64,000 nt of DNA, from contig NZ_CP037452.1 of assembly GCF_007754425.1 (NCBI RefSeq), forward strand, positions 2,579,164-2,643,163, in the 5' to 3' direction. Position numbers and translations under genes: made by a program. The notes below the pieces were generated by a model. That model saw only the letters and a list, made by a program, of their open reading frames with translations. It ran no database searches and was not told the origin of the DNA. Source of the DNA: Gimesia fumaroli. GTDB lineage: Bacteria; Planctomycetota; Planctomycetia; Planctomycetales; Planctomycetaceae. Below, piece by piece: positions 55,301-61,300 of this stretch (the first letter of the stretch is position 1; each line of letters opens with the position of its first letter).

Positions 55301-58300
55301 GTGATGTGTAATCTTCTCCTGCAATCGCGGTTCCATCAACTGTGGTGAAATCGATGGTTGTCGCAAAATTCAGATCTCCGGCATTTTCTCCTGTTCGAGT
55401 GATTCGAAAGTAAATATTTTTAGTGCCATCATTTCCTTCAAGAAAGGACGTGGCTTCTATATTAAACACCGAATTCGGAGGACGATCGATAATGGTGACT
55501 ACAGCCTGGCTATCATCCAGAACGACATCAAATCCGTTGTTCTGCAGACCAGTCAGGTTGACCAGAAACGATTCGTCCGGTTCCACGAGTCCGGAATAGA
55601 TTAAAGGCACAGTGAACGTTTTGGTTTGATCACCCGGATTAAAAGTTAATGTTCCAGAAACGCTCATGTAATCTTCAGTTTCAGTTGCGCTTTGATCTGC
55701 GGTGGAATAGCCAACACTGATTGTGGTTTCAACCGGTTGATCAAGCGAAACAGTGAGTGTGACTGTTCCCACTGCTTCATCAACAGAAGTGTCAGCAATG
55801 GTTAAGCTTGCTTGATCATTATTCCGAATCGTGATGCTGCCCTGATTGTCTGTGAGAACGACATTTGCGTCGTTGGACTGCAGATTCAGGAGATTGACAA
55901 AAAACGTTTCATCGAGTTCGACCAGATTTTCATCATTGATTGAAACTGTGATCGTTTTGGAAGTTTCAAGAGGATTGAATGTCAGTGTGCCTGTTGTGGA
56001 CTGATAATCAGAGCTACTGGAAGTTGCAGAACCATCTGCAGTGGTGTAATCAACACTGATGCTGGTATCGACAGGATTGTCGAGTGAGACCGTGAGCGAG
56101 GCTGTGCCGTCGTTTTCATCGACGGTGATATCTGTGATGGAGATGGCGGCCTGATCATCATCTGTAATCGTAACGTAGGCTAGATTGTCTGAGAAAATCA
56201 CGTCAGCGGTACCAGACTGAATATTTGCCAGGTTTACCAGGAAGGTTTCATCAAGTTCCACCAGATTGGTATCTGTAATCGAAATGGTGAAGGTTTTGGT
56301 CAGTTCACCCGGACTGAAGCTCAGGGTGCCTGAAGCACCAACATAGTCGTCGGTTTCTATTGCCGAATTATCAGCGGTGGCATAGTCGACCAGCACCGTT
56401 GTAGCTACAGGTTGATCGAGTGAGACCGTCAGGGTTACCGTGCCAGCGTCTTCGTTGACGGTGACGTCGCCGATGGAAAGCTGTGCCTGGTCATTATCGT
56501 GAATTGTCACCTCAGCCTGATCGTCGGCAAAGACTACATCAAATCCGTCCGCCTGGATGCCTGAGAGATTGACGAAGAAGGATTCCTCATTTTCGACGAG
56601 ATCTGAATCGATGATGGGGATCTCTAAAATTTGGGTTTGTTGTCCTGCTATGATAGGCAGAAGTCCCGAGCTGTTCTCGTAATCGAGCAGGTCCACTGCC
56701 GTCTGGTCTGTCATCGTGAAATCAAAGAAGACATCGGTATAGACAATTCGATCGAGTGAGACTGTCAGGGTGGCTATGCCGGCATCTTCATCAACGGCCA
56801 CGTCGTCAATCGAGATCGCGGCTTGATCAATTTCGTGAATGGTTACTTGAGCCTGGTCATCGGCGAAAATAACGTTGCGTCCCCCGGCCTGAATTCCGGA
56901 GAGATTGACCAGGAAGGTTTCATCGTATTCGACGGACTCTGAATCAGTGATTGGGATGACAATCGTCTGCGACTGCACGCCGGGATTGAAGGTGATTGTA
57001 CCGGTCGTTTGGTTATAGTCTGTGGAACTGGTTGCGCTCTGGTCGGCGGTTGCAAAGTCGACGGTCACTGTCGTGTCAACCGGGTCACTCAGTGAAACAT
57101 TGACTGTGACAGTGCCAGCATCTTCGTCGACGATGGAATCATTGATTGAAATGAAGGCCGGATCATTATTCAGGATCGTGACAGTCGAGGACGGATTGAG
57201 AATATGAGCATGTCCTGTGGCATTCAGTAGTTCGATTGAGAATGTTTCGTCTGCTTCAAAGACTGTGTCGCCGTATATGCGGACCGAAATCGTTTGTGAC
57301 TGACTGGAGGCTGCTGGATCGCTGTTAAAGGTGAGTGTACCACTGGTGCTCTGATAATCGCCGTCAGCGACTGTAGCAGAACCATCTGCAGTCTGAAAAT
57401 CAACGGTCGCTGCATAGATCAAATCACCTGCTTTGGTGGCTGTGCGCGTTACAGTCGCTGTGATCAGACGCGAGCCGTCGTCTTCTTCTGTGATGGTGAC
57501 GTTTTCAATTGAGATGGGTGGGTTTTGCGGCAGCCCGTAGACATAAACCGAGCCTGCATTCTCGACTCCTTGGTTATCACGATAAGCACCAAGAAAGAGA
57601 GTATCATCTGAGATAGTGAATCTTCTCGCAAATCGATCATAGGCTTCCGCATCAGGGGAACTGATTTTCTGCTGTTCAACCCAGTCCTGTCCTTCCTCCT
57701 TGAAGACATATACGGCCCCGTTTTCGATCTCGACAGTCGGATCTGATAGACTACTTATATAGATATGACGATTATGTATTTTGACATTTGTTCCGAAGAA
57801 GGTATTCAGCGCGGCGTCTGATGCGACTAAGGACTGTATCGGAGCCCATAAACCACTTTCAGGGTCGAGCTCATAAAGAATGGCTTTACCCGCACTTTGC
57901 GCTGAATTATGGCCAGAGAGAGCAGGGGCACCAACTAAGAGCAGGTTTCCCTCAAGGCTGACAGAACCCCCAAATTCTCCGTTGGAAGCGGGTAAAGAAT
58001 CATTCAACTTCTGAGCAAGAGTCCAATTACCCTCTGTCTCTCTAAAAATATAAACGGCTCCACTTGCGCTAAGCGTATCAGTCTCCCTGCGGGACCCAAT
58101 GACAATGGTGGAATTTTCAATGGCGATGGAAGATCCAAAGAACGCCTGTTCCTGTGGTGAGTCTGAAGTCAATTTTGCCGTCTCGGACCAAAAGCCATTG
58201 ACTCGCTGAAATACAAACGCAGCGCCGGTATAGCTATCAATCGAATAGGAACTTGCCACAATCGTGTCACCTTCGATGGTAACGATCTCTCCAAAAAAAC

Positions 58301-61300
58301 CGCCGTTGGTTGTATCGGAAACGATCAATTTCTGCTGGAAGCTCCAAATTCCATTTGAGCGAGTATAAACATAAAGAGCCCCGATATTGTCAGTCGTGCC
58401 ATCACCAAACTGAGCTCCCACGACGGCGGTATCGCCACTGATGGCGACTGACCAGCCAAATCGGTCCGGTGTGCTGTCGGCATCAGGAGCCAGTAATGTT
58501 GCCTGATAGTCCCAGGTATCGTCGCCTGTATATTCCGGGGTTCCCTGGTCATTTCTGACATAGATAAAGACGCCCCCCTGGCTGGAATATGTTTCATTCC
58601 AAAACAAGGCACTGGAGATCAGTGTGTCTCCATCAACGGCGACGTCATATCCAAAGTTGTCATTGATGCCTGGGGTTCCTTCAGCATGCAGCTTGGACTT
58701 CAGTTCCAAATCGCCGAGGTCATCGTCCTGGATCGTGACGGTTCCCAGGTTATCAGCCAGGACTACATTCAATCCGCCAGAGTGCAAATTGCTGAGTTGT
58801 ACATCGAAAGTTTCTGGCAGTTCCACAGTCGCACTGTCAACCAGATCAATCACGATGGTTTGATACACCGAGCCCGGATTGAAAGTGAGTGTGCCGGTCT
58901 GATTTAGATAATCACCAGGAGCAGTTGCGCTCTGGCCGATGGTCGAATAATCTACCGTAACCGCTGTGTCAACCGGTTTGTCGAGAGAGACCGTCAGAGT
59001 AGCCGTTCCTGCCGCTTCATTGACGATCACATCATTTACAGAAAGACTTGCCTGATCGTCATCGAGAATGGTAATTTGGGCCTGATTATCGCCGATGACC
59101 ACGTTTCGACCATTCGCATCAATTCCGGTCAGGTTGATTAAATAGCTTTCCGGATTTTCGACCAGGTCCGAATCGATGATCGGGAACCCCAGTTTTTGTG
59201 TTTGTTTTCCCCAGGTGATGACGAAGACGCCAGACCTGTTCACATAGTCCTGATCGGCGACTGCTGTCTGTTCGGTCATGGAGTAGTTCAGGAAAATATC
59301 AGCTTTGACAGGATTACTGACTGAAAAAGTGAGTGTCGCCAATCCTACATCTTCATCAACGATGATATCGTCGACGGTAATCACTGCCTGATCGTCCTCT
59401 CGAATTGTGACCCGTGCCTGATCGTCTGCAAAGATCACGTCGTTCCCATTAGCCTGTATGTTCGCCAGGTTGACGAAAAAGAATCTGCCATCGAGCTCAA
59501 CCCAGTCTGAGTCAATGATCGAAATGGAGATTGTCCTGGACTGTTCTCCCGGGTCAAAGCTGATCGTGCCTGAAGTAGCTACATAATGGAGAGAACTGAT
59601 GGCAGACAGGTTTGCGGTAGAGTAATCAACGCTGACGATGGTATCGACAGGCTGATCAAGTGAGACAGTCAGTGTGGCCATTCCGGCATCTTCATCGACT
59701 TCAACATCATTGATTGAAAGAGTTGGGAAATCGTTGCTCAAAATCGTGACTTCTGCCTGATCGACAGCGAAATCTACATTGAATCCATTCTGTTCCAGGT
59801 TCGAGAGTTGAACAAAAAACGATTCTGACTGTTCGTAGAGGTCATCATTTATAATTGTCAGGTTGATAGTTTTTGTGGTCTCGCCCGGGTTGAAAGTGAC
59901 TGTGCCCGTAGTTGGGGTATAATCAGAATTGTTGAGGGCCGTTCCGTCGAGCGTTGCAAAATCGAGAGATACTGTGGTCGCGACCGGATGGCTCAGCGAG
60001 ACGGTAAGCATTGCTGTTCCTGCGTCTTCATCGACTGAGATGTCATTGATGGAAACGCTGGCCTGATCATTATTCCGAATTGTGATGCTGCCCTGATTGT
60101 CTGTGAGAACGACATTTGCGTCGTTGGACTGCAGATTCAGGAGATTGACAAAAAACGTTTCATCGAGTTCGACGAGATTTTCATCATTGATTGAAACTGT
60201 GATCGTTTTGGAAGTTTCAAGCGGATTGAATGTCAGTGTGCCTGTTGTGGACTGATAATCAGAGCTACTGGAAGTTGCAGAACCATCTGCGGTGGTGTAA
60301 TCAACACTGATGCTGGTGTCGACAGGATTGTCGAGTGAGACCGTGAGCGTGGCAGTGCCGTCGTTTTCATCGACGGTGAGATCGCTGATGGAGATGGCTG
60401 CCTGATCATCATCTGTAATCGTAACGTAGGCTAGATTGTCTGAGAAAATTACGTCAGCGGTACCAGACTGAATATTTGCCAGGTTTACCAGGAAGGTTTC
60501 ATCAAGTTCCACCAGATTGGTATCTGTAATCGAAATAGTGAAGGTTTTGGTCAGTTCGTAAGGATTGAAGTTCAGGACACCGGAAGCTTCAACATAGTCG
60601 GCAGTTTTCGTTGCCGAATTATCTGCTGTGGCGAAGTTGACCATGACTGTTGCTGCCACAGGTTGATCGAGTGAGGCAGTCAGGGTCACTGTGCCGGCGT
60701 CTTCATTAACGGTGACGTCAGCGATGGAAATCTGTGCTTGATCGTCATCTGTAATGGTAATGTCTGCGGTGTCATCTTCGATTCGGCCAGGGCCGGTGGC
60801 ATTAGAAAGGACCACTGAAAACGCTTTATCCAGTTCAACCAGTGTATCGCCGAAGATTTCGATTGAGATTGTTTCCGTTTGTGTCAGGGCAGTGGGGTCG
60901 CTACTAAAGTTGAGTGTGCCGGAACTGGTCTGATACTCACCACCGGCTACTGTCGCGGTGCCGTCGAGGGTAGTGAAATCAACTGTAGCAGGAAGTAACA
61001 GGTCACCTGCATGGGATGCGGTGCGGGTCACTTCGATGTTGATGAATCGAGAGCCGTTATCTCCTTCGGTAAATACGGCATCGCTGATGGTGATTGCGGG
61101 AGGTTTGGGACCAAAGTGATAGATAGATCCCGTATTATCCAGGCCATCGTCATCATAGTAGGAACTCACGAGCAGACTGCCGTTTGTGATTCCGATGGCT
61201 TTACCAAAGGTGTCTCCCTCGACGGCATCTGGTGAAATTAGTTTCTGGTCCTGGACCCAGTTTGCCCCCTGTTTGACAAAGGTGTAAACCACACCGTTGC

